Shown here piece by piece: positions 11,580-23,050 of a stretch of 64,000 bases of DNA (position 1 is the first letter of the stretch; every line of letters starts with the position of its first letter). The position numbers and the translations under genes are program-made. The notes under the pieces were generated by a model. That model searched no databases. It was not told where the DNA came from and was given only the letters and a program-made list of their open reading frames with translations. Source of the stretch: Closterium sp. Naga37s-1 (Eukaryota; Streptophyta; Zygnematophyceae; Desmidiales; Closteriaceae); contig CANJKZ010000724.1 of assembly GCA_947471745.1 (NCBI GenBank), positions 4,522,001-4,586,000 on the forward strand, given 5' to 3'.

Positions 11580-12711
11580 TGGTATTCTGAGCAGGTTCCC
11601 TAGTGGGAACGGATTTTTTTTTTTTCAAGGGCCCACCACTTCCCTGCCTTGCCCGAAGCGCGCCGCGCCTTCCTGCCCTATCTCGTGCCTCCTGCCTGCC
11701 TCCCGCCTGCCTCACTTGTGCCGTCGAGTGCCTGCCCTGCCGTCGCGGCCGTGCTCGTCGCGGCCCTGCATTGCCGGCCGTCGCGGCCCTACCTTGCCGC
11801 CCTTCATCGCGGCCCTGCCCTGCCGCCCTACGCCGCGGCCCCTGACCTGCAGCCGCTGTCGCGGACCCTGACCTGCCGCCTCACGTCGCGGCCCCTTCCC
11901 TACGGCCTCCATCGCAGCCCCTACCCTACAGCCGCTGTCGCGGCCCCCTGCCCTGCAGCAGCCGCAGAGGCCCCGTGGCCTGCAGCAGTCGTCGGCCCTG
12001 CTGCCGCCGTTGGGGCCCTGCTGCCACCATCGAGCCTGCACCCGCCGCTGCGACCGCTGCCGTCGTCGCCGCTGAGGCCCCGCCATCGCGCCTGCCCTGC
12101 TCGCCCCTGGTGAGCACCAACCCTAAGCGCGCCACCCGCGCCTACTTGCTCGCCGCCCAGCCAAGCCGCGCCGCTCCGCCGGGCCGCCTCGCCCAGCCGA
12201 GCCGCGCCGCCCAGCCGAGCCGCGCCGCTCCGCCGGGTCGCGCCGCCCGCCGAGCAACGCCGCCCAGCCGAGCCGCGCCGCACTGCCCTTGCTGACCCGG
12301 AGTCTGACTCCCTGCGTGCTGCTAGTCCTACTGTCACGCGTGTCCTGGCCACTGTTGTCACTGACCCTTCCTTTGAGTCCACTACTGCGTCTGCCTTAGT
12401 TGCTCAGCTTGTCGACTTCGCTGCTCACTGTCGTCTAGAATACGTCGCTAGTCTTGTTGCTGAGTCTGAGTCTGTCTGTCCTCCGTCCGTCGGGGGGTGA
12501 GTGTGTTCTTAGCACAGACGTCCTTGAGGACAGGTAGGAGGAGTTCCAGTGTTTTGCTGCCGCTTTACCTCATCTCGTGTCCATGCTGCTTGCCCCTGAG
12601 GGAGACCCGGATGCACCAGACATCCCGACCCCGCGCACTTATGCAGAGGCGATAGAGGGTCCCTACTCCTCTCAGTGGCAGACAGCCATGGACACAGAGA
12701 TGGCTTCCTGG

Positions 12712-12842
12712 TGTTACGATAAGAATGAATTGATAGAAAATGTGAAGTACAACCCTAGATATAGCAAACCCTAATCATGCAAGTAAGTAGAAACGTAACA
12801 CCTAGACTAACCTAAACAACACATATAAAATATATGTTGACA
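12712..12842. mobile_element. 131-bp solo-LTR-like insertion
   Basis: Inserted in copia pol. It begins TGTTACGATA, ends ATGTTGACA and is flanked by the 5-bp duplication CCTGG (12707-12711 and 12843-12847). Related copies elsewhere in the window lack it, which proves insertion. AT-rich and without coding capacity. The ends and duplication length fit a solo LTR of a very small LTR element. Confidence 0.7.
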
Positions 12843-15329
12843 CCTGGAAGTCCACAGGCACCTACGTCGACGAGGTTCCCCCACCTGGGACGAACATTGC
12901 CGATGGCATGTGGATTTTTAGGGAGAAGCGGCCGCCCGGTTCTCTGCCTCTCTTCAAGGCGCGTTAAGTGGCTCGAGGCTTCAATCAGCGGCAGGGAGTT
13001 GAATTCTTCAGACCTTCTCTCCCACCCCGAAGATGACCACTCTTTGGGTACTACTGCACGTCGCTGCTCAGCATGACTAAGAGCTTCACACTCTTGACTT
13101 CAGCACAGCCTTCCTACAGGGCACCCTGCACGAGGAGATCTGGCTGCGCCGCCCACCTGGCTTCACTGGGTCGTTTCCTCCTGGTACCCAGTGGAGCCTC
13201 CGGCGGCCAGTCTACGGTCTCCACCAGGCGCCCCGTGAGTGGCCCGACACACTGAGGACTACGCTTGCGGCTCTTGGGTTTGCTCCTTCCACTGCTGACC
13301 CGTCGCTGTTTCTCCACACCGACACTACTCTGCCGCCGTTCTACATCCTCGTGTACGTCGACGACTTGGTCTTCGCTACTGCTAACACTGCTGGACTGGC
13401 CCACGTGAAGTCGGAGCTGCAGAAGAGACACACGTGCACAGACCTGGGTGAACTGCGTAGCTATCTTGGCTTGCAGATCACACGGGACAGAGCATGGCGC
13501 ACCATTACCTTGACTCAGTCACACATGGTGCAGCACGTCCTTCAGCGCTTCAACATCACGTACTCCTCGCCTCAGGCCACTCCTCTGTCTACTCGCCACT
13601 CGCTCTCATCTCTGCCTTAGGTGGTGGTGCGTCTCTTGCTCCAGGTGCCGGTGAGGCTGCTGCTCTAGGCGCTAGTGAGTCTACTGCTCTAGGTGCTGGT
13701 GAGTCTGCTCTCTCTGGTACTGCGCCTGCTGCGGCCTTGCACACCTTCACGCTTGACTCAGGAGCTTCCTGCTCCTTCTTTCGCGACTGCACCACACTCA
13801 CGCCGCTCAGCCGGCCAGTGGCAGTATCCCTGGCTGACCCCTCTGGGGGTCCGGTCCTTGCACACTTCTCCACGGTTCTGCCATGTCCGGCGGTCCCGTA
13901 TGGCTCTCTGTCTGGCCTCCACCTCCCCTCGTTCTCACTTGGTGAGTGGAGCTGACCTTCAAGACGCCTGGGTTGACCAGTTCACTCCTGGAGGTCAGCG
14001 GGTGACCCACTGTTCGTGTACTCGGACGGACCGGCACCTGGTCACGTTCACCCGTCAGCCTAGGTCGAGCCTGTACACCCTGACTACCGTGTCTCCTTCG
14101 GTTGCTGAGTCTGGTCAGGTAGCTGCGTTGGGTCAGGTGTTTGCTGCAGCGTCCCGGTCTGGTCCTGAGTCTGCCCCCTACTCGTGTCGCCTCCTGTCTC
14201 ACCAGACTCTCCTCTGGCACCACCGCCTTGGTCACCCCTCCCTGCCTCGTCTCCGAGGCATGGCCTCCCGTGTCCTTGTCACTGGTCTTCCGCGGTCTCT
14301 CCCTCCCCTTCCCTCGGGGCCTGCCTCTACCTGCGTTCCTTGCGTCGAGGGGCGGCAGTGCGCCGCTCCTCACTCCTCCGAGTTTCCCCCGACAGAGACT
14401 CCCCTGCAGACTCTTCACATGGACGTGTGGGGCCCAGCCCGCGTCCGTGGACAGGGTCACGGGCGCTACTTTCTGCTGGTCGTTGACGACTACTCGCTTT
14501 ACACCACAGTCTTCCCCTTGCGCCGCAAGGGTGAGGTCACTGAGGTGCTAATCAACTGGATCCGCGCTGCCCGTCGTCAGCTCAGTGAGAGTTTCTGCTT
14601 GGACCTTCCTGTTCTGCGTCTGCACTCCAACAGAGGTGGAGAGTTTTCCTCCGACCTTCTACGAGCCTTCTGTCGTGCGGAGGGCATCCGCCAGACGTTC
14701 ACGCTTCCGGCCTCTCCACAGCACAATGGGATTGCTGAGCGCCGCATTGGCATGGTCATGGACGTCGCTCGTACGTCCATGATCCATGCGGCTGCTCCCC
14801 ATTTTCTGTGGCCGTTCGCAGTTCAGTACGCTGCGCATCAGATCAACCTTCAGCCTCGTGTCTCCTTGCCGAAGACCACACCTACTCTGCGGTGGACGGG
14901 GAAGGTTGGCGATGCGTCTGCGTTCCGGGTCTGGGGATCTCGAGCTTTCGCCCGCGACTTGTCTGCGGACAAGCTGTCCTCTCGTGCTGTTCCCTGCGTC
15001 TTCCTTGGCTTCCCCCCTGACGCGCCTGGTTGGCAGTTTTACCACCCCACCTCGCGCCGTGTTCTGTCCTCTCAGGACATCACGTTTGACGAGTTGGTTC
15101 CTTACTACCGTCTCTTCCCCTACCGCACTGCCCCCCTCCCCCCCCCCGCCGCTCTTCCTCGCGCCAGGTCCCCCCCCGGTAGACCCCCTCCCCCCTGAGG
15201 GTCCTTTTTTTTTTTTTTTTTTTTTTTTTTTGGTAATTGAGGTATACATTAATGAGGCCAATGCATACAACAATAGCAGTCGTATCTGAGCGTGAGGGCA
15301 GACACCTTGAGCTGCTTAGCGAGGTATCT

Positions 15330-18300
15330 AGGGCGGTAAGAAAACCCTCCTTGGCCTGTTCCAGATTGCTGCAAAGCTGGCCTTCAACTGCCATTTTTTG
15401 TCGCCATCTTCCCTGATCCTCAGCAAGATTTTCTGCTCTGCCTCAAAAACACTCCTAACCTTCTTATGTTTCCCCGACTTGCTCGACCTCAGGCATTTCG
15501 CCCCCGTCACCCTCATGTACACTCTTGCGTGCAGCCGGAAGGCCGAACCAATCCTCCTGAGCACACGACGTGCCCTGAATTTCTGCCCACGGAAGCTTGC
15601 CTCACATCGTTCCACCTAGAGCTGGTGGAGTGTGATGGCAGTTAGCGTGGCCTCCGGAAAATCCGACGTGGTTCAAGTTTCCTGGAATAGTAAATCCCCC
15701 AACGAGGCAGGCGCCCTTGCCGGATTGAGCATGCGCAAAGCTCGTCGGAGCCCCTGGACCACGGGCTGAATTTTAGGGCAGCTGAAAAGGCAGTGATCAT
15801 GCGTCTCCTCTTCTCCGCAGTAGGGACATTTGGGCTTGCTGCTAAGGAAGTTCACCCTTTCCCCAGCCTGAAGGTTCAGGTTGTGAACACGTGTGAGGAC
15901 GTCCCGGGGCCGGTTCGGAATAACGAGCGAGTTGCGGGTACGGATGACATGCTCCCAGTCAATCTTGCCGCTCCATTTGCCGGTCCACTACGCCTGCTTC
16001 GTTAACACTGTATCAGGCTTGGCCTACAAATCTCTCAGCTGCTTCAGAGGTGTTAGCTGCCCGTTCGTGAAAACAGCCGAGCGGAAAATTGTAGCTGTTG
16101 CACGCCCCCCTCCAACCATAGTGACCACAGGGTTGCGCATCAAACCCTCCTCCCCTTCTCGTCCAAAGCCAGGAGCAAGGACTGACTTCCATTCTTGCGG
16201 TGCTGCACCAAAAGCTCTGAGTGCCAACCGCGTCGAGTCTGTGCTGTGTAACTCCCTCTCCAGTGTGTCTATGTCCTTAATCGCCACCGCCCCGTCGCCC
16301 TGAGGAGCAACCAGATCGCCTAGCCTCGTCTCCCAAATACCTTTCGCTTCCTTCTGCCCCCCTATCGGGTTTGTACCGTTGAGCAGCAGCTTCCGATCGA
16401 AAACCACCCTTTCTTGCGCCACCTCCTCTCTGCTACAAGATTTCCCAGTGTCAGCGATAGGAGAGTTCATGAAGGTTTCGCTTGCACGCTTCCAGCGCTC
16501 CCCATCACCCGGCCAGTGTTTCAGCAGCTTTGCATGCGCCAGGAAAGTGTCCTCTCCGAGCGGGAGACCGGCCGCTGTGAGCATGATTTCCTTTTTCATC
16601 CCGTTCTCCTCCAGCAGTAGCCCCCCAATTCGTCTCGCGGCAAGGCAAGCAAGTAAGATTTCAGGGTCCAGCACCCCCTGCCCTCCGTCAGTCTTCGGCG
16701 TGGTGAGCAGGCCCCAGTTCCACAGCACGAACCCTTTTTCCGCCGTTGCGTTTTTCCCCGTCAGGAAATTATGAATCAGCTTCATGAGCCTTTTCCAGAT
16801 CTCCTCCGTCGGTGGGTAGACTTGCGCCTGATAGGCAATGCGCGGTGTGATGTAGCTGTTGATAATCACCACTCTGGCCGCAATCGTGAGGAAGAGCGCC
16901 TTCCATTTGATTAACTCTACAATGATTTTCTCAAATGCCCTCTTCCAGGTCGGCTCGCTGCTTCCAGAAGGGGTAACCCAGACCCCCAGAACTCGTTCAG
17001 CTTCGTCCGCCTTTGCCCATTTGAAACCGCCGAGCGTTCCCGGCCTCCTCCCGATGTTATGCCCGATTGGAAGAATGTCTGACTTAGATTTGTTCGTCTG
17101 CAGCCCTGACATTCCAGCGAAGAACTCAAGCAGCTTCTCTGCTCTGGCAGAAATAGTGTTGTGTCGTCAGCATAACCGACATATGCTAACCGTTGATTTG
17201 CCGTGTTGCAGAGACCCAGCTTCCTCCGGACCGCTTCCTGCGCCAGGGGTTCCACCGCGCAGAGAAAAAGGTAAGGAGCAAGCGGACAGCCCTGCCGCAC
17301 CCCCGACCTGACTTCCACCGCTTCTCCGAGCCAACCGTTTATCAGTAACCTCGTCCTGGTGTCCTTGTGCAGGCCTTCCACCCAACCAACAAATCTCTCC
17401 GGGAAACCCATCTCCCTGAGGACAGAGAAGAGGAAGCTGCGTGACACCGAGTCGAACGCCTTGCGGAAATCCACCAGCAGCATGTACCAGTCCTTATTCC
17501 CCTTCTTCGCCGCCTCAATCACGTCAGCGACCACCCCGATGGCATCCGAGATCCTCCTTCCGGGAATGAACCCGTATTGTTCCGCCGAGATCACCTTATG
17601 CAGATGATGTTTCATTCGGTTCGCCACCACACGCGCCAACACCTGTAAGTGAAATTTAGAAGAGCAATCGGACGGTAGTTGTCCAGGTTGTCCTTCTCCC
17701 CCTTTTTGTGAAGCAGGATAGTAACAACTTCCTTGATGCTTGTAGGTAATGACGCGGTGTTAGCGAAGGACTGTGCCATTCGAAGGAAATCTCCGTCAAG
17801 GATGTCTCGGTTCCGCTCAAAAAGTTCTTTCCCATCTTTCCCCAGGGACTTTCCATCCGCAAGCGCCTTGAAGGCCTGCTTCACCTCTGCCTCCGACCAG
17901 TCTGCTGCCAGTCCTTCCGCTGCATCCGTATCCAGCTTCCTGCCAGCGAGCGGTTTCCACCTTGCCGACGATGTCCGACCATCAGTGCCGAAGAGGTCAG
18001 TGAAGTACTGGGTCGCAGCCTTCAGAATCCCAGGTGAGTCAGTTATCTTTGAGTCCGCGACAACCAGCTCCGTTATCTGCGTTTTCTGCTTCCGAACCTT
18101 GACCCGTGCTGAGAGGAAAGGAGAGGGAACCTCCCCAGCCAATTCTGTTTTTGTCCTTGTCATCACGTGAAGCCTGTCTCTCCTTGACGCATGATACTCC
18201 TTCAGCTGTGTATCCCTGATGGAGCTCCGCCACCACTTCAGCGAGATGAGCCGTTGTTCGCTTAACTCGTTTGCTTTCCTCCTTCATATAGGATCGTAGC

Positions 18301-19183
18301 CCAGCATTGAGTCTTCCCAGAAGCAGCTCAAAATCTCCATCTCCTTCAGCAGCCGCTTTCGCCAGAGCAGCTTCAACAGCTTTCCGAATCCCCGGACGGC
18401 CTAAGGCGGCAGCATGTAACCTCCAGATGCCAGGGCCTAGGTGACACGAGGCTTTAATTTTGAGAGCTATTTTTATTCCAAAACCGTGATCTGAGATATA
18501 CTCTTCGGGTCTTATGTGTGCAGCTATGTCAAGGTGCGGCAGGAGCGAGCAAGAAACGAGGGCGCGGTCAATGCGAGAGCTGGACTGCTTGGATGCGGTG
18601 TAGAAAGTATACTCTCGAAGCTTAGGATGCAGCGTGCGGAAGGCGTCGGAAAGCTGAAAGCGGCAGCAGCGTGAGATAAGCCTGTCATTTTCCAGTGATG
18701 TGCCAGCTTGGGATGTACGGTCTAATATCGGATCTTCTACTGTGTTCAGGTCGCCTATGAGAACTACATGTGCAGTGGAGGGGATCTGATCAAAGGCGCG
18801 ACCTACTACGTTCGTAAGGAAAGAGCATCTGTCAGTCGCGTCTGCGGGGAAGTAAGCGGCGATAAGAGTGAGGGAGAAGCCAGAGCGGCTGGCATCAGCT
18901 ACTATAAGCCTTCCAAACGGGTGAGTTTTAATGTTTTGAGAGAGGATGGCAGGATCTCGTGCTAGAATGGCTACTCCTCCGGCTTTGTCAGTGGGCGGGG
19001 TGGTGAGGACTGTGTTGAAAGCGGTTGTTTCCAGTAAGAGTGGTCATCCGGTAGTCTCGTGTCCGTAAGGATGGTGATATCTGCGGCTGTTCTGGACCAA
19101 GTTGTGACTCTGTCTTGCTTTGTTCTGTCACCCAGGCCATTGACGTTAAGGCCTGCTAAAGAGAAGAAATTTTTGTTACTCAT
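15330..19183 (-). pseudogene. LINE ORF2 (endonuclease-reverse transcriptase), frameshifted
   Basis: Reading from 19183: SLAGLNVNGLGDRTKQDRV begins an APE-type endonuclease. GDLNT near 18750 and SRIDRALVS near 18560 are its later motifs. The reverse transcriptase follows: KGEKDNLDNYRPIALLN (about 17660-17700), FRKAFDSVSRSF (about 17450), GVRQGCPLAPYLF (about 17290) and the catalytic YADDT (about 17170). The thumb and C-terminal region run to about 16020. A zinc motif CPYCGEEETHDHCLFSC (C-x2-C-x6-H-x4-C type) lies at about 15790-15835. These parts fall in at least three frames (17612-18166, 16917-17642, 16024-17112), so frameshifts are present. ORF2 nicks target DNA and copies the element RNA at the break. 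Confidence 0.85.
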
Positions 19184-19874
19184 TTAATCACAGGTTGGCA
19201 GCCCCTGTTCATCCACAGGCTGGAGATGGTGATTATACTGACTACAGCACTCCATCCGACGATCGCTAACAGCACACGGTTCTCTTTCTGCAGGCTCAGA
19301 ATCCGTAATCCTTCTTCAGACCGGTGAGGTTGGCCTTGTCCATCGAGACCTTCGTCGCAGTACCCAGCTTCTCGACGTTCAGCAGGTGAGTCACTGAGAC
19401 AATGTGTTCTGCAGCAGTCATGAAGGTTTTCCCTTTCGCCTTCCCGCAGCACACTTGCGTACAGATCCACTCCTCGCGGTTGCTGCCAGTTGAGACTAGA
19501 GCGAGAGCGGGGTCTTTCAAGATGGGTGTGAGAAGGGCGGAGGTACGCAGTGAGGCAGCTGCGAGCGCAACAGAGATCGTCAGTAAGGAAGGAAAGAGGT
19601 AAAGCGGTGAAGTCATGAGGGAAACCTATGCTGTTACCATTGATGCTATGAGCCTTTCCCAAGGTAAGGTTCCACTTCCCTATATTGTTCTGCCGCTCTG
19701 TGATGAACAGATTATTATGGATGTCATAATGCTGTCCACCGCAGAGCAGGCAGGACAGTGCAGGGTAGTGGACCAACAGCTTCCCGCCGGTCTCCATCGG
19801 GTTGTTAACGACGTGACGCCAGCGGTAACGATCACTAGGGTGCCGAATGACCAAGCCTTTGATCACGTCCGTAT

Positions 19875-19999
19875 TGTCAGAATATTATGCTCTAGCCTGT
19901 AGTGGGGTGCTCTATAGCGAGTACAACCCTTCTAGGGTTTGCTATTTGTATCCTCATTCTTGCTAGTGCAACCCCTCTTCTTTCTTTTAAACTTTCACA
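19875..19999 (+). repeat. Left LTR of the coding-free element
   Basis: TGTCAGAATATTATG...CTTTCACA, 125 bp, identical to 22926-23050. Confidence 0.92.
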
Positions 20000-20049
20000 T
20001 GCTATCAGAGTAGGTCGATCCCCTTGGATCGATCCTATGGGTGGTCTCA

Positions 20050-22200
20050 CCACCTCGTTGCTTCCGCTGCAACTTCCACTGCTACCCTCTGTGCCGCACG
20101 CCCCGTGGCGTGCGGCAGTTTTTCTTCCCGCCGTGCGCCCCGAGGCGCGCGGCGGTTTTCTGCCCGCCGTGCGCCCCGTGGCGCGCGGCGGTTCTCTGCC
20201 CGCTGTGCGCCCCGAGGCGCGCGGCGGGCTTCTGCCCCGTCACTCGGCGCGTCGCCCTCGGGAGGCGCTGCGACGGGCGACGGGGACCCGCGCGTCGCCC
20301 CCCGTCGCCCGTCGTGGCCTGCGCGCGGCCCGTACAGGCTGCACGCGGCCCGTCGGGGCTGCGCCAGGCCCGGACGCGACCCGTACGGGCTGCGCCAGGC
20401 CAGCGCGCGGCCCGTACGGGCTGCGCCAGGCCCGCGCGCGGCCCGTACGGGCTGCGCCAGGCCCGCGCGCGGCTCGGGCCGCCTGCGCGCGGTTCGGGCG
20501 GCTGTGCCAGGCCCGTGGGCGGCCCTTTCCTCGCTGCCCCTGCCCTCCCCGCTGTCCCCCGTACTTCTACTGGCGCCCCACCCCTCCTACAGCCCGTTCT
20601 CCTGAATTAGGGTTTGGGGGTGAGGGGTATGGGGGTGAAGCCACTGTGTGCCGTTCCCTGCTCCTCCTCCTCCTCCGTCTCCCTGTGCTGCAGCTGCCGC
20701 TGAGGGGGGGTGGACTTGTTGGAGCCGTTGGAGTGGTACTAAGGGGGGGTGAAGGGGGAGTGGAGCTAGCGGTGTAGCAGCGGGTGTGTGAGAGGTCCAC
20801 TGGTGATCCCCGATTGATCCTAGGGAAGGGTTACAGGCATGTTGGCCTGGGGGGTTATGGGCGCACTGACCCGCTACTTAACAAGCCCTTTTATCCCAAT
20901 GGTCTAGTGGTTGGGATTCTGACATGGTATTAAGAGCTACTTCGGTCTTAGGACCCATCCTTTTTCGTGAAACATGGGCCCACCCACGCTGCAGCGCGAA
21001 ATGCGGAATGCGTCGCCCGCCCCTCGTCGCCCTAGCACGGCCCCGCGGCCCCGCTGCCCTAGCACGGCCCCGCGGCCCCGTCGCCTTTAACATGGCCCCG
21101 CGGCCCCGTCGCCTGTCGCGGCCCCGTCGCCCTAGCACGGCCCCGCGGCCCTGTCGCGCCCGACGCGCCTGCCCGTCCCGTCCCGTCTTCGCCCTGCGCT
21201 CTCCCCGTCATCGTCGTCGTTCCGCCCGTCGCCCTGCCCGTCGAAAGCGCCAGCGCCAGCTCAGACCGCCAGCGCCAGCACCTGCGACTGCCGCCAGCGC
21301 CAGTGCGGAGTGCAAGCACCAGCGTCAACGCCAACACCTGCACCCAGCGCCAGCACCATCGCCGGAGCCTACACCTGCGCCACCGTCAGCGCCAGCGCCG
21401 GCAGCAGCTAACGCCCCCCCCCCCCCCCCCCCCCCCCCCTCCTCCTTCCCTCTCGCAGCTTCTGCAGTGGAAGGGGGGGAGATGTGGGGGTGGCGGGTGC
21501 AGCAGTGGGGGGAGGGGACCTGCAGCACCAGCCCCCCCCGCCCCCCCCCCCCCCCCCCTTCTCCTCCATCCCCTTGCTGCAGGTGCAGCAGTGGGGGGAG
21601 GGTATGGGGGTGGCGGGTGTGGGTGACCTGCTGCCGCCTCTCCTCCTCTCTCTCCCACTGCAGCGCTTGTTGCTGTGTGGGGAGGGGGGGGGGAGGAGAG
21701 AGGTGTAGGGGGATGACGGGGGGGTGGATGAAGCAGAGGCTGCCGCCACTCAGCTGCTGTGTTACGCAGCTGCACCCCCGCCCGCCTGCACCTCCTCCCT
21801 GCTGCGTCTTCAGCAGTGAGGGGGGGGGGGAGGGGAGGAGGGTGTGGGCGTGGCGGGTGTGACCAGCTAGCAGTCGTTTCCTCCTACTCTCTCTCTCACT
21901 GCCGCACGTGTCGCTGTGGGGGGAGGGGGAGGGGGTGGCGAAAGGGGTGCGGCTGAACAAAGGGGGGGGGGGGGGGGGTGAGAAAGAGGTTTGAGGGGGT
22001 TGGGGGGAGTTGTGGGCCCAGCAGCGCCATTCGCCAGTGAGCCCGTTGCTCCAGTCGCCCGAGGGTCAGTTGCTCTAGCCGTACGAGCGGGATGCTCCAG
22101 GCATATGAGCTCGTTACCCCAGTAGCCCGTGAGCCAGTAGCTCCAGTTGCCAGTGTGCTAGCGCTTCAGCCGCCGCCCCCACCTCCTCTCCTCCTTCTCG
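20050..22200. repeat. GC-rich low-complexity interior of the coding-free element
   Basis: GCGCGCGGCCCGTACGGGCT-like units near 20320-20520, CCCCGCGGCC-like units near 21030-21150 and long C or G runs (about 21413-21439, 21534-21557, 21961-21978). These open many overlapping frames in every direction, none of which resembles a protein family. Confidence 0.75.
20900..20910 (+). other. tRNA box-A-like motif beside a second LTR-end/primer junction
   Basis: TGGTCTAGTGG fits the Pol III box A consensus TRGYNNARNGG, and the surrounding TCCCAATGGTCTAGTGG resembles the 5' half of tRNA-Glu or tRNA-Gly. No box B (GGTTCGA) follows. It ends in TTCTGACA just before TGGTATTAAGAGC (20925), so it may be the end of an older LTR caught inside this element. 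Function unproven. Confidence 0.4.
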
Positions 22201-22925
22201 CTCTCCCTCCTCCTGTCCTTCTGCTTGGTGTACCCCTTCCGGGGATGTTTCTGCACATGGTTCTTCACTATAGGCAGTTAGGGGGTGTGTTGAATTGTAA
22301 TTGTATACATTATTCTGTAACTGCCTGTAGTGTAGACTTAGTGTAGTTATATGCCTTTCCGTTGGTGGTGTACCTCATTGCATGTTTGTCTTGCCTATGT
22401 GTACCTTCCGAACTATAGTGAAACCCCTCTTTTGCTCTTTTCTGCTCCCCCTACTCTCTCGACACTCAAGCTAGTCCCTTGGACCCTAGCCATGGTTCCT
22501 AACTGCAACTAGCTACTTTCGACAAAGTGGAGGCAGCAGTCTTGTCGTCAGCAGCACCAGCAGTCCGGAGGCTACAATCTCCGGTAGTCGCCAGTCGCCT
22601 GTGGGTCAGTTGCTCGTCTGCCGCTACTTTTAGCCGCGGAGCCAGTTACTCCTGTAGTCCGGGCCTTTGCTTCGGTAGCCACTGAGCCAGCAGCTCGTCT
22701 GTGTGTCTGCAGCGTCAGCAGTCGCCTCCCATCTTCTCTCCCCCACAGTCTCTCCTCCTCCTCACTTGCCCTCTGTGACTACCACTAGCTTTGCTCATAA
22801 TTGTGAACTTTAAACTATTGCTTCTTGAACTTGTGCTCAGAATGTGTGGTGACATTGTGATCCACCCTGAGCTTGTACTGCTTTACTTGCTCTGCTGATT
22901 ACACCCCACTTTGGCTATGGGGGTG

Positions 22926-23050
22926 TGTCAGAATATTATGCTCTAGCCTGTAGTGGGGTGCTCTATAGCGAGTACAACCCTTCTAGGGTTTGCTATTTGT
23001 ATCCTCATTCTTGCTAGTGCAACCCCTCTTCTTTCTTTTAAACTTTCACA
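22926..23050 (+). repeat. Right LTR of the coding-free element
   Basis: 125 bp, identical to 19875-19999. Preceded by the polypurine tract TATGGGGGTG. Confidence 0.92.

Larger units (their letters stand above)
19875..23050 (+). mobile_element. Coding-free LTR element (LARD-like copia derivative), young
   Basis: Two 125-bp LTRs, identical over their length, are flanked by the 5-bp duplication CGTAT (19870-19874, 23051-23055). The internal 2.9 kb has a primer-like TGCTATCAGAGTAGG next to the left LTR and TATGGGGGTG as polypurine tract before the right LTR. It has no gag or pol. The 3' part is shared with the coding copia of this window (CTCAGAATGTGTGG, GATCCACCCTGAGCTTG). Such elements depend on a related autonomous copy. 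Identical LTRs mean recent insertion, the youngest layer inside the LINE. Confidence 0.88.

Noticed and set aside
20900-20930. A real tRNA gene
   Set aside because: Box A and part of a 5' half only. There is no anticodon arm, no box B and no closing acceptor stem.
19902-21960. Long overlapping open frames rich in Arg, Pro, Ala, Gly and Ser
   Set aside because: They arise from GC-rich low-complexity sequence inside a coding-free LTR element, are open on both strands and show no family signal.
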